Positions 35,220 to 47,200 of a stretch of 64,000 bases of DNA are shown here, in pieces. A program made the translations under genes and the position numbers. Source of the DNA: Callaeas wilsoni (lineage: Eukaryota > Chordata > Aves > Passeriformes > Callaeidae); assembly GCA_013398955.1 (NCBI GenBank), contig VWPU01014915.1, positions 471,371 to 535,370 of the forward strand, read 5' to 3'. The notes beneath the pieces are model-generated. The model ran no database searches. It worked only from the letters and a program-made list of their open reading frames with translations, and was not told the origin of the DNA. Position 1 is the stretch's first letter; the number at the start of each line of letters is the position of its first letter.

Positions 35220-35540
35220 AATGATGGTGCGGGAAGAAAAGAAAACACAAATGAGAAATGTCCAGCTGAGCACCTAATGGGAAAAGAAAGGAGAGGAGTC
35301 AAGAGAGAAAAAGATACAGCATTCAGTAAGAAAAGGGAGAAGTATAGATAAAGAGCTGAGTGGAAGGAAGGAAGAAAGAGAAAGGAGACTGAAAAATAAC
35401 TGGAAAGAAGAATAAGGAAGGACGAAAGAGAAAGGAGACTGAAAAATAACTGGAAAGAAGAATAAGGTAAAGAATAAAGAAATAATAGAAAGGGAAGAAT
35501 GAAGCGAAAAGATGTGAAGAAAGGTAACAGCTCCATGTCA
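35220..35540 (+). repeat. Purine-rich tract with a 50-bp tandem duplication
   Basis: The plus strand is dominated by A and G. Within it, about 35,366-35,416 is repeated at 35,416-35,466 with a 50-bp period. Both units contain GAAAGAGAAAGGAGACTGAA and differ at one base (A at 35,373, C at 35,423). The long pyrimidine frame on the minus strand (phenylalanine, leucine and serine) is a composition artefact. Confidence 0.9.
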
Positions 35541-37929
35541 GATATTCAACTGAAAAGAACTGAGATGAAGTGTTGTGATAAACATGTTGAAATAAAATAT
35601 CAAAGACAAAAACTTATGGAAGTACACTGAGAAAACAAGTAGGATGACAGTGAAAAACACAATTACTAAAATGAGAGGTACGTTTTGCTATAGCATGAGT
35701 AGACACAAGAAGGTTTGAAATATAAATAGCATCGAGAGAAGGACGGTAATTTTAATCCTGCATTCACACATATCTATTCCCATTACTAAAATACTGCCAG
35801 TTATCTAACACAAATGTGTAGTACAGGCAGGAGCATGTGCATCAAACTTCAGTGGAGCATGAATAAAATAAAAGTGATTGCAGCCATTGTAGTCTTACTA
35901 TCACTTCATTTTCTTCAGCTCTTGGGTGAGAGAGCAGAATTACTGTGTATGTTATTTTAGTGCCTACACTCATCCTGCTATGTCACTACATTCTCATTGT
36001 TTAAAGCAGCTTTATGATGAGTGACATATTTATAGTGTTTTCCATATTAGGTTTTTTATTAAGTGGCACACTAAAGTAGCAGGAAAAATCCATATCAAAT
36101 GAGTCTCCATTTTTAATGGTTTACTGCATCTGCTCTATTTTCTGACTGCTATTTTGTTTAACAGGAGACTGAGATTTATGAAATCTTTTGTGAAATTAAC
36201 ATCTTACCAGAGAGAGTTCTCCTTGAACTGAATCCTACTATAACAAATCCCATCATCCTTTGCCTTAGTTCCTCTACACCTGGACCCTGAATACCCCTTT
36301 GTATATCTAATATCTGTTCCTACACTGCACCTACTTCCCATCTTCCCAAGCACTTACTTTTGCGCTATCTTATTTCCATGATCTGTGCTGTTCAAGTGAT
36401 CCATTTTCAGATAAATCAAATATTAGTGCAGGTACTGTTCCTTCACAGGTGCTTTTTCTCAACAGCTGCTGCAGACTTGGACAAATAATCCAGAATGTTC
36501 CAGCGTACTGCAAAGTCAGATATACTATCTGCCCATACTGTCAAAAATGAATTAATATTGCAGTTACTTAGATGTGAAACTGGTTTTTTTTTAATAGTGT
36601 GTTTTCCAGCTCCACAGTGTGCCCTTGCTTGTATGGATTCATGCATCAGGGTGGAACTGTTCTGTGTAGTGGATGGCAGAGCAGAAGCTGCAGGAGCACA
36701 TGCAGTCTCACAGATTCATCATTCATCAGCTGGCAGTTCTGGTGCACCCTACTTATGGCAATTAAGAAGAAACACACTGCCATCCAAACAAATGAAGACC
36801 AATTGTATTAACAGAACCCGTACCTGTGGGAGGATGTGGTCACAGAACTGCTGGAAAAGTTCATCTGCCTCTCAGATTAGGACAGACACATCCAAATCCA
36901 AATGAAATGAGTTATAATCACCACCCAAAATATATCAGAGTGGATTTGCATAGCTGCATGAAGTAACCAGTGTGATGCCAACCAGCGAAGCACCCAACAG
37001 CACTGTAGTAAAAGTTTGTACTTCAGAGGCCACTGCAGTTTATTCAAGTGACCAGGTTGGCTCTAATAGTAGCTAGCATTTAGATAATGCAGATGTGAAC
37101 ACCTTGAGGACTTTTATTGTGAGCATGTGCCCATGTTTTTCTGGAACAGCACACAAAAAAGCCCCACATCAATTACAGAGATTATTAATACTTGGTAGCT
37201 GTGCAGTAATTAGGTAAAATGTTTCCATAGAAACAGTGTTACCAATGCTACATAGGGGAACAGAAAACCCAAGCAAACTATCCCTTGAACTATTCCATGA
37301 CTTTTTTCTCAGAAGGACATAGCTCGTTCAGGAGAGCCTGGGTCTTATCTAACATGTATGCAAAGTAGATGACCTGGGATTGCCTGGGAACCAATCCAGA
37401 ACTAGATTATTTAGCAGAACAGGAGTTCACCTGAAGAGATGTCTTGCCTTTCTCACATTCTCCATGCTTCTTTTTCAATTAAGTTCTGTCCTGACAATCC
37501 ACAGTCAGGCAGAAGAAGGTTTGATGAAACAGTTGGCAGTTGAATGCTGGAGGTAGCCTGAGCACTTGGCAAGCTGAAAGCTAGGTAGGGCGGCTTGCAA
37601 AGCCATTTGTCTGCCAGTGTGGCCAACACCATCTGTACTACTGTGACCTGCTGTGCCCCAGCACAGTATCTGGGTCAAAATTCACACCAAAAGTGAAAAA
37701 ACCCACAATCACTTCTAGTTTAGACACATCGCACAGACAACTGTACATCGATCATTTCTGAGGCAGATACAATCAAGAGGACTGAATGTCCACTGCCAAC
37801 GTAACTGAAGCAGTATAAGATAGAATTTGTTATTTTGTTACTGCCCTAATTTTCACATTCTGATAAAAACAAAATAAACCCTGTCACTTTCTTCTCTCCA
37901 CAGTTCTTGTACTTTAAAAGACAATAACA
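35541..37929. other. Unique non-coding stretch
   Basis: A plus-strand frame of 136 codons (36,495-36,905) contains an acceptor-like TTTTCCAG but no usable donor and no recognisable motif. A GC-richer patch at about 37,500-37,700 is unassigned. Confidence 0.45.
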
Positions 37930-39337
37930 GGTAATGGAGAGGACAGCACAGAAAGGTGTGCTGTTGGACCTTATGGTGGCAAACAAGGAAACTCTGGAGA
38001 TGTGAGCATTGGGGGAAGCCTTGACTACAGCACCCACGAGATCAAGGAGTTCAGTATACTGCAAGGAGCAGGGCAAGGAAAAGGTTACACACCTGATCTT
38101 CAGAACAGCTAACTTTTCCCTCTTCAGGGATCTTCTTGGAATAATCACGTGGGATTGTGTCCTAGAGAGCATCCCCATGGATGAGAAATTTATCAAAAGA
38201 GGCAGGAGACCTGCCTGGATGAACAAGAAACTCCTATGAAAACCCATACATAAGCAGGAGGTGTAGGGGACAGGATGCCTGGGATGAATATAGAGAAGTT
38301 ATCAGAGTATACAGAAATGAAACAAGAAAGGCTGAGGCCCAATTGGAATTAAATATGGCTAAGGATGTCAAGGACAACAATAAGAACTTTTTCAATTAAT
38401 TTGAATATAATTCAATTTCAATATAATTTAAATTAATAACAAAAGGAGTACTAAGGAAAATGTGGACCCATCACTGAATGGAATGGGGAACTCTGCAGCA
38501 GAGGTTTCAGAGAAAGCTGAGATACTGAACACCTTCTTTCTTTCAGTCTTCACTGACAAGGCCAGCCCTCAGGAATCCCTGACCCAGAAGACCATGGGGA
38601 AGGTCTGAAGGAAGGATGACTTTCCATTGTTTGAGGAGGTTCAGGCTAGAGACCATTTAGTCAAATTTGGTATCCGCAGGTCCATGGGCCCCATGGGATT
38701 CGCCCACGTGTGCTAAGGGAACTGGCACACATTGTTATGGCACTCTCATCTTTGAAAAGGCATGGCAGTCAGGAGAGGGGCCTGGAGACTGGAAGAAAGT
38801 AAATGTCACCCCAATCTTCAAAAAGGGAGAGAAGGAGGAAGAGGCAAGTCAGCCTTACCTGGAACAGAATGTTCTGGAGGCCATTTTAATCATGTAGAAG
38901 ACAAGAAGGTGATCAGAAGTGGTCAGCATGGATTCACCAAAGGGAAATAATGCTTAACCAGCCTGATTACTTTCTATGATGAGACAACTGGCTGGAGAGA
39001 TGAGGGGAGAGCAGTGAGTGTTGCCTACCTGGACTTCAGCAGGGCTTTCAGCTTGGTTTCCCATGACATCCTCATAGGTGAGCTCAGCGAGGGTGGGCTG
39101 GATGAGTGGATAGTGAGGTGGATTGAGAACTGGCAGATTTCAGAGGGTTGTTATCAGTGGCACAGGTTGAAGACCTGTCCCTTGTGGTGTTCCCCAAGGT
39201 TCAATATTGAGCTCAGTATTGTTTAACTTGCTACTTGCCATATGGACACAATCCTGAGCAACGTGCTCTAGGATGACCCTGCTTGAGCAGGGAGGTTGGA
39301 CTGGGTGGCCTTACCCATTCTATGATTCTGTTAAAAA
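37930..39337 (+). mobile_element. CR1 LINE with internal deletion
   Basis: Plus-strand ORF2 remnants run from the end of the endonuclease domain (a G-V-L-L-D-L pattern near 37,957) through the linker into the reverse transcriptase. The pieces W-K-K-V-N-V-T-P-I-F-K-K-G (38,790-38,830), Q-H-G-F-T-K-G-K (38,925-38,948), and A-Y-L-D-F-S-R-A-F with V-S-H-D-I-L (39,020-39,075) are in family order. At about 39,235 the RT sequence jumps directly to the CR1 3' untranslated region, which ends TTCTATGATTCTG at 39,319-39,331. The YADD region and ORF2 C-terminus are missing. Frameshifts abound, so the copy is dead. Confidence 0.92.
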
Positions 39338-39703
39338 CTAGCATGAAATATCTCCTTCAGCAGTCAAAACACAATCTGCTACAGTTTTTTGAGATGTCAG
39401 GACCTATCTGCAAAAGTCTTAAAGGTACATTCATATTCATCTTTGAATTATTTTAAATTTAAAGGAAATTATTCTTTGATAAGTTTCACTTTAATTGCAT
39501 CATACATCAAAATCTCACTAATCTGCATTCCACTTATGTATGAGCAGCCCAAAATTCCCTTCAATTTCTTCCAGTGTCTACTTTAAAGACTCTGTTTCTA
39601 TAGGTTGTGTTCCATTATGCATACGAACACTATCATGCTCACTGCTGAACACCTCAGCAGTGGATATGGATGATGATGAGGAAGAATAACAGGTCATGCT
39701 CAC
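39338..39703. other. Unique stretch between CR1 and candidate exon
   Basis: Nothing recognised. The minus-strand frame of the candidate exon stays open past its donor to a stop at 39,578, with a serine-rich, acidic composition. If the donor is not used, this could be a terminal exon. Confidence 0.4.
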
Positions 39704-39814
39704 CTGTGTGTTTTCCAGAATGGTCACTTGCTTTACTGCAAGTGTCCTCTTGACTGTAAACTTTGTGGAGCAGAAATCATTTTTAGCATCATAACACATG
39801 AGATATTCCACTAG
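39704..39814 (-). other. Candidate coding exon, minus strand (exon B)
   Basis: A 111-nt segment (37 codons, phase 0 at both ends) preceded on the minus strand by a strong pyrimidine tract (TTTGTTTTTCTTTTATTAAG then AG) and followed by a consensus donor (ACACAG then GTGAGC). The peptide starts L-V-E-Y-L-M-C-Y-D and ends T-I-L-E-N-T-Q. Two AGs stand in tandem: the upstream one would give 113 nt and break the phase. I recognise no family. The phase fits the candidate at 50,813-50,965. A chance pseudo-exon cannot be excluded. Confidence 0.33.
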
Positions 39815-39820
39815 CTCTTA

Positions 39821-42663
39821 ATAAAAGAAAAACAAATATGCAGATAATTATAGCCCAATTACAACCTGTAAAAGGAATTATTGAAACTTCTGTGGATTAA
39901 CTACCCTCTGGTTTTCATTATTTATTTGCTTGATGCTAATTTGCAAAATTCTGTAATTCACTCTAGCTGTCCCTATCATTAATGCAAATTAACAAGTTTC
40001 TACTGTAATGCAGTTATTATTATCTTCCCTTCCATATATGCGCACATTTCTTTAATTAAAACATGCTGTATTTTTAAAAATCAAATTACCAAGTATAAAG
40101 GAAACAGAAAATATGAACAATGTACTCAGCTATTTAGATAAAAGCTAGGAGCATTGAGAATGACAGAGGTCTTTTTTTATGTTTAATAAAAATTAGGCAA
40201 ATGTAAGAGAGAAATTTTAATGAGATGGTTTCAGTGGAGGGCTTTCAGCAGCACTGCATGCATATTGTATCCATTGAGGATACTAAGAAACTACCAATCA
40301 ATCCATTTGTAGACATTATATGGTTGTATATTACGTACATAAAGTTGCAGAAGTGAAAAAAAAAAAGCAAATAAACAACACTTTTTAAATCTTAACATAG
40401 AATAATTTTTTTCCTTCTTATCAGTCAAGCTGCCCTTTTCTTATAACATATATGAATTTTATTCATTGATGCCAAAGGCTACTGTGTAGTTTCTCAAGAA
40501 CAGAATTTTAATACAGGAAGTGTTCTAAGACAAAATTCTACATTCAATAGAAAAGTAAAAAACATGAAGATGGGCAGTCAAAATATTGAAAAGTGCTTTT
40601 TTGCATCTTTTGTTTATATATTCGATATTTTTCTTTTCCAGTGACTTCATGAATTTCAGAAATTCACAGCTTAAGGGATGATTTTGCTTTTATATACAAA
40701 TCAGGGTTGTCATGTCACATTATTTGACAGGTACACAATTTTCTGATTGAAAAGCTTACCTATCCTATTATTCATTTGAATTGGCTTGATATTTGATATA
40801 TTTGCCAGTATTTGGGAAGATATACAAGAGTTGTAAAGTCTTACCATTTTCACAGTTGGATTAGTTACACTAACACTCCCATCAAGATTAACCAAAGAGA
40901 ACAGCAACACATATGTCACGTAAGGAATTTCCCTCCTCAGGTGTCTTCTGCTGTCATGCTACCTTGCTTTCAAGTTCATGATCACGCCCAAACCTCTTAA
41001 ACCTGAATGTGGAGAGGGAGGGATGTGGTCACAAGGACAGGCTAAGGTCAATGCAAAGCCTTTCATGGGTGGTAAAGGGACAAGTAGGACCATCCAGTGG
41101 TAAAAGGGGAATATAATGAGATTTAGGCTAAGGGAGAGATTGAAATATGTATGAGTGAAAATTAAATGATAGATGTTGAAGTGTGAAGGAATAAATTGTA
41201 TAACAAATTGGGGAATGTAAGCAACAAAAATCCCAAACTGTGATATGGTATAAAGGGGAAAAAATTACATCAGTCAGTATGGAGGTGGAAATTAAGACTG
41301 CAGGCTTACTTTGGATACGTTTAGATCAAACTTCTAATGCTGGAAAAAGCAAAAGTCTGCCCTATCACTTTACAAGTAATTCTAAAAAATGTTGATTTTC
41401 CTTTTAAATTATCTTCCTTCAGAAGTTAATTTTTATAAACTACAGTTTTACTAAGAAAGTTGATTAATCTACTTAATAATTGTGAACTTGCCTATTCATC
41501 TTCCAACTTCGAGAGGTCTTATTTTGCTTTCCATGTTTATTTGAGCAATAATTTAATTTGAAAGCTATCACCAAAGCACGCTCCTGGCTGCTGTTCTTTA
41601 TCTGCTGATAAATTGATCCTGTGGATATCAACTCCAAAGTGAGTTAAGTTCTCTTAAATTGACAAAAGTGATCAGACATGAAAAAGTAGTGATATTACAC
41701 TTTAAAAGTATGAAAATGTAGGTTACTCAGATTTTGATTGCTATTTGAATTATTTCACTTCTTTTTTCCCTGAGTTCACTTAAGCCTAGGATTTGAGCTG
41801 ATAAATCAATGCACACCCCCACAAATGCTCTTAATGGGCACTCTCTTTGAACGTTAAACATTCTAGTAAATTGCTCAAACATAGTCTTGAAAGGCTAAAC
41901 ATAACATTGAAATCTTTCTCATGTTGGGAAAGGTTGTCTTAAGCTTTCAACATAATTGCAAAAATTACAAAGCCTTAAAACTAAAAATGTGTTATAATAA
42001 CCAATTTCATTGCTGAAGTCACAATGATTGTTATGATGAACCAAATATCCACCATTGTGTTAACGGAGATTTTCAATTCCCGCATGCATTGTTTTTGAAG
42101 CTTCGTAGGCTATCTCCTTTTCAAAGTTTCAGAAATATTCTTCGTTACCTAACAGGTGAACAAACTGCACAACGTTCATCTGCAGATCCTTTCTGTCTAC
42201 TCACTGTGAGTAGCAATATCTTCCTCTCATTATCAAAAGACTTCTTTTTTAATGCTCAGTTAAATCAAGTGAGCATGAACTAAATATTTAATGCATACAG
42301 ACTACCTGAGAAAAATCTTTGTTTTAATCTTACTCCTGTTCATAGCTGCAAGGAGAGATCTTATTTAAATGTATAATGTGAATGTAACAGAACACGTATT
42401 TTTAGGAGCTCTCCAATTGTTTTCCTATCACACTGCTCAGCCTATTCAATTATCTATGTCTTCTGAAAATGCCAATTGTCCCAAACTCTTTGATTCCACT
42501 GACAGCAACTGCTAGTAAAGCATTTCACCCAGCGATGATGAAGACAGTCCACATAGCCATGAGCAATAACACTGAGCACTGCTTCACTGCCCTGTAACAC
42601 ACTTGCCAGCCTGATATTCAGTTCTCAAGTATCTCACACATTTCAGTGCCTCCTTCCTCCTCT
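39821..42663. other. Unique AT-rich non-coding stretch
   Basis: No transposon, gene or RNA is recognised. Confidence 0.5.
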
Positions 42664-44287
42664 TGTCACTGAAAAATGCGAAATAAATCTCCAACCAGTT
42701 TGCTATGTTAGAAAGCCAACATTACTTTATTAGCAGCGCTGGAAGAATGAGGATTGCTCATAAAGCAATGCATACTCAGCAACCTAACAGAACAAGTTAT
42801 ATTCTTGAAACTAATACATATTCATCATATTAGTATTACATATGCATTACATTTCCTGCATACATGCATTTACGCTAATTATTTCCATGGACTTGTTTGG
42901 ATATGGTTCTGGATCTTCTAATGAAACTCTTCTTGAGAGTGTCTCAAGTATGTGGTCAGGCCATAATGTATTTCCCTTACCATTCTTTGCTTTGACACAC
43001 AATCCTTGTTCTCAAAACTAAGACATCTGCTAGTACGTATTAATAACTGATGTAGGTAAAAAAGGGAGAAATTCCTGGTGCAAGAATATTCATCACAGAT
43101 ATAGGGAACAAACACTATTGCACTAAAGTTAAAAGAATTTTCCAACATTTTCCCCAGCTTACTGCATAGACTCCTTTTAAAAAAAGGCACCTATGATCTG
43201 GTTATTAAAATTATTAGAGAAATGCCTCTGCCCAAAGTAGGTGCAAACGAGATGATATGTCAATGGAAATAGTATGTCTTTTATTTAACAGTAAATGTGA
43301 GGAAAGAGAGAGAAAAAAAAAAATAGAAAAAGGGGGAGTGGAGGAGAAAAAGAGAGTAACAGAGAAACAGATTAAGTAGAAAATATCGATGCTCCATGGA
43401 TCCCCATGGTGTCCTGTTGATACAGAGTCCAATGGATTAACATATATATTTGGGCACGTGGGAATGCCCAGGTACCTCCCGTTGTGGAGGGGCAAGTTTG
43501 AGACAGTCTCTTGCAACAGACTCTGGATCTGTTGCATCACTTTGCATCATGTGCAGCCATCTGGTGGAAGGCACGAGGTACCAATCTCGGGGTGGTTTGG
43601 GGGTCTTTGATGTTTTGTGACACCTCTTCAGCTGCCTCCCACGTGAATGTCCATGGATGTGGCCTTCCTGGGGCTGGGCGGTTTTACACTTCAGCCAGTT
43701 TGTGTAAGGGAGGATGGGTGTTCACTGCCAGTGCCCAGACGTTATGCCACACACCCAAAAGTCTCCTCCTCCCCCTTGGCTGGGGGGGAGAGTGTGCAAA
43801 CCTGGCCTCGTCAGATAAACCTGTGAGCTGTGACCTTCCCCACCCCAACCCAGCCAGAGCTGATTTTCAGGTCAGCTGCCAGGTTTGGCTTCCTTGTCGA
43901 TTCATTCCTCTCCCTCAGCCCTGTTTACTTGTCCTTAGACTTGAGATAATTGAACTCCAGTGTCAGCTTTATCTTATCTCAAGATCAGTTAGGCAGATTA
44001 ACACACAGTCCAAACTTCCAGTCAGGAGGCATATTCAGGGAAGGGTGGGCTTAGGTGGTCGAAGCTTCTTTATACAGTTTTGCCATAATTGGCAAAAAGT
44101 CCTTCATAACAGTGTTTAAACCATTAACTATAACATTTCAGCCTCTCACACTTGTTTGGTAATGCTCTCCTGACAAACAACAAACTCCTGGCATCTGATA
44201 CTGAATCCTTTTCAGAATTGTGATGCTCCAAAGGAACACCTACTGTCATGCATCAGACAGAAATCTGGGAGGCAGAAGTTTCTCACA
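42664..44287 (-). mobile_element. LTR-like element interrupted by another LTR
   Basis: Outer parts are 42,664-43,193 and 44,151-44,287. On the minus strand, AATAAA (complement at 42,726-42,731) lies about 60 bp before a CA end at about 42,664-42,665, preceded by CAGCGCTGCTAATAAAG. This resembles the poly(A) region of avian retroviral LTRs. The minus-strand start is tentatively TGTGAGAAAC at 44,287, beyond the inserted element. No retroviral coding lies inside, so it would be a solo LTR. That the right-hand 137 bp belongs to the same LTR is inference; the left part may instead be a truncated neighbour. Confidence 0.5.
43194..44150 (-). mobile_element. Solo LTR-like element (copy 2)
   Basis: About 957 bp bounded by TG and CA, homologous along its length to 8,551-9,465 in opposite orientation. 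Shared landmarks include GTCTCTTGCAACAGACT (near 43,505), GAATGTCC-ATGGATGTGGCC (near 43,645) and CCAGTTTGTG-AA/AGG (near 43,697). On the minus strand TATAAA lies at 44,069-44,074 and AATAAA at 43,280-43,285, near opposite ends, as in an LTR with a short U3. A 202-codon plus-strand frame (43,511-44,119) crosses it but is not conserved as a frame in the other copy, so it is not a gene. Confidence 0.7.
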
Positions 44288-47200
44288 CCTAATTTTGACA
44301 TTATTTTGTATTTTCCTTGTGTTCATCTGCGAGTATCTCAATTTACCACAACTTACAGGTAAAGAGCTGTGGCCTTGAAAACATGTCAATATTGTAAAAG
44401 GAAGCCGTTCTTAAAAGCAAATCCGAAAGAGCTAAGGGCATCTCCTGCAGTGAGACTACCACTCACCAGGTCACAGGGGCACTACTTGAATTAATCAAAC
44501 TGCTCTAAAACTTGTAAGTACCACCTACAGTACATTGCTCTTAGACTAAAAACACACTGTAATAAATGGTGAAACAAATACTATTTCCTAATTTATGACG
44601 ATTAGGGGAGCATTTTGTTTTCATTCACAAGAATACTAATAATCATACTAACTCAGAAGATTATAGCTAAACAGAAGATGTATTTAGAAATAATGTATGT
44701 AATTTCTGCATTGTGTATTTCAAATCCATGGAGAAAAACTACCAAATGAGGCACTGAGTACCAACAATGGAACATTGTACAATTAAGACAGCTCAAAGAC
44801 TACCTCCAAAGTACTTGATATACTCATTTGCAAGGTTACACCAAAGATACAAGAGGGGAAGTATAAGTATCACAAGATGATCGCTTACACAGTTGAAAAA
44901 GGGAAAATCACAGCAACAGCAATGGTCTAAACCCCACAGGAGAGTGAAAAATGCAATATGATACCTCTACTTTCTGCAATAGCTTTAGTATTACTACTTC
45001 ATAGAAGAACCCTCCAGCGTAAAAAATGTGTTACCCAGTTGTACATGCTAGCAGTCTAGCTCACTGCTCCTCTTCAGCAGCCCAGTTTATATGGATTAAA
45101 AATCACTGAGCTGCTTTGTGACTGAGAAACAGCATTCTTCATACATTATAATTGAATAATGGAGCACATAATTAAAAGACTGCCATACCTTGTGTCAATC
45201 CAAAGGAATTCTGGCCAAAAAATGCAAACAATCTACTACCATAAGATTGTGCTTTTGTGAGTTAGTGTCTTTCAAATCTGAATATTTTGGAAAGTAGTTG
45301 ACCTCAGGAACTGTAGTGAAATGTTTCAGCTTTGGCTTTTGTCCTCCATATTTTACTAAGTTGTTCCTATTTGTTGTCATTTTTACTCAGGGAGAAGCAT
45401 ATGAAAATAATGCATTATCCTATGCACCAGTGATTCATGGTACACTGACAGTTTCAGCATCAGGCTCTCTAAGGCTTCATGTTTCATTCTATAAACAAAG
45501 AAACTCAATGATGCATCCCTGCCTTCAGGTCCAGCATAGACTTCTTAAATCCAGCTATATTTTAAAACATTAAAATATATACTATATCTGTTTCACCACA
45601 ACAAAAATGTGGGACTTTTGCAACAATTTGCCCAGTGAATTTGTCAGTCTCTTCCTTTTCTCTATATCTTTAAGGAAGATTTCTCTCTCTTAGAATAGGA
45701 TTGCTGCCAGCTAGAAAATCTCAAAAACCTTTTCCTCTGAAGCCACATATAAAATTCCTCTGAAATTTCATTCTATTTGAATGGGATTTACTTATTTTAA
45801 TTTTTTTTTTACTTAGTATGCTGGGTATAAAAGTGGGGTATTTCTGCTTTGCAATGTTAGTATCACTTTGGATTGTACAAAATGACACAGAAAACAGGTT
45901 TGTTATCATCTATCACCTGGCAGACTTAGTGGTCTGAATTGCTGAATTGCTACAAGGATTTCCTGGCAGCAATTTACTATCAGTGCTTTCTCTTTAGAGC
46001 TAATGCGACTTCCACACATGGAAAAGAGTAAACACAACTTACTTTTATTAAAATGCATATGAAATTGAATCTAGCTAGGTAACACAACCACTGTTCTTCC
46101 CTTACAATGTATCTGATGTAGTCTTGTTTAACACAATAAAAGCATACCCTGATCTGATTTATCCTGTAATATGTAAATTATCCATTATAAATTGTCTCTG
46201 TCAGCAAAAAAAAATATAAAACAGCTCCCCTTGAATATCATCAGAATTAGCACTAGAAGATTTAAAATTCAAGAAAAGAAGTACTGAAACCATGGATCTA
46301 TCCCTCAGTATTTTAATTAATAGCCAGTAAGAATTAATCTTTGATTTATCTAAGTGAAGTACATGAAAACAGGCTTAAATCACAGGAAAGTTTTAAACAG
46401 AAAGGGTGATAAAACACTGCAGTGAAAGAAGGAGAGTTGGGAATGAAAGACCTGTTTAGCTGTGCTGTACAAAGCACTATTAAGAGTTTGGATTTCTTCT
46501 CGTGAGATATAGTTCTTCTACAGATTACCACATCTGCAAAATTCCAGTATAAATTTTCCATACACAGCATTCTTGTAAAGGAGATATAGCACCTCTAATA
46601 CTGCTGTTTAACTCAAGTTTCACACTGGTGTAATTCCATATGGGCATTATGGGATAGAAGAGGAGGAGAGCAATTATGAATGAAAGCATGGTTCTAATTT
46701 AAAGAGAAAAATTTTAAGCTTGAGTTTAATAAAGAGGTAGAGCCAGTTTGAAACCAGATACAGACACGAGGAGAGAACAAATCAGGGAAATGGCACAAGA
46801 AAAATACACTGGTTTTAGTCCTACATCTGTAGTCTACTTTTAGGTCTTTAAGATAATAGTTTTAATTATGTTCACAATTGTGATTCAAATAATGAAGCAT
46901 TAGTAATATGAAGCTCCCTACTGCCTTGATCTGCCATTAAATCTCTGCAAGAAAGCAAAGTGACAGAAGTTGGCAAATCAGTGATGTGAAAATTAATGAG
47001 TTTTCTCTATGCTGATCAACAGTTGCCCTCCCTCTACCAGTGGCTGATTTATGTTCACCTTAAACACTTTAGGTGTTTAGTCCAAGTAAACTAAATGGCA
47101 TTTCTGTTTAGGGGAGTCTTACAACATTTGGTCAGTTGCACAGGATATGTTTTAAATTAATATCACCGCCTTTCTTTCAAATTTTCTATGTTTCTATTCC

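Noticed and set aside
35213..35536. Membrane protein on the minus strand (phenylalanine/leucine/serine-rich frame)
   Set aside because: The hydrophobicity is produced by the pyrimidine strand of a purine-rich tract.
36495..36905. 136-codon plus-strand frame with an internal acceptor
   Set aside because: No donor, no motif and no resemblance to retroviral or cellular proteins that I can recognise.
43511..44119. 202-codon plus-strand open frame
   Set aside because: It falls wholly inside the LTR-like repeat and appears not to be kept as a frame in the second copy at 8,551-9,465. It has no protein motif.
45391..45528. Plus-strand 138-nt exon with open frame
   Set aside because: The acceptor is good and the length divisible by three, but the donor (GTCCAG) is poor and no plus-strand partner exon was found.
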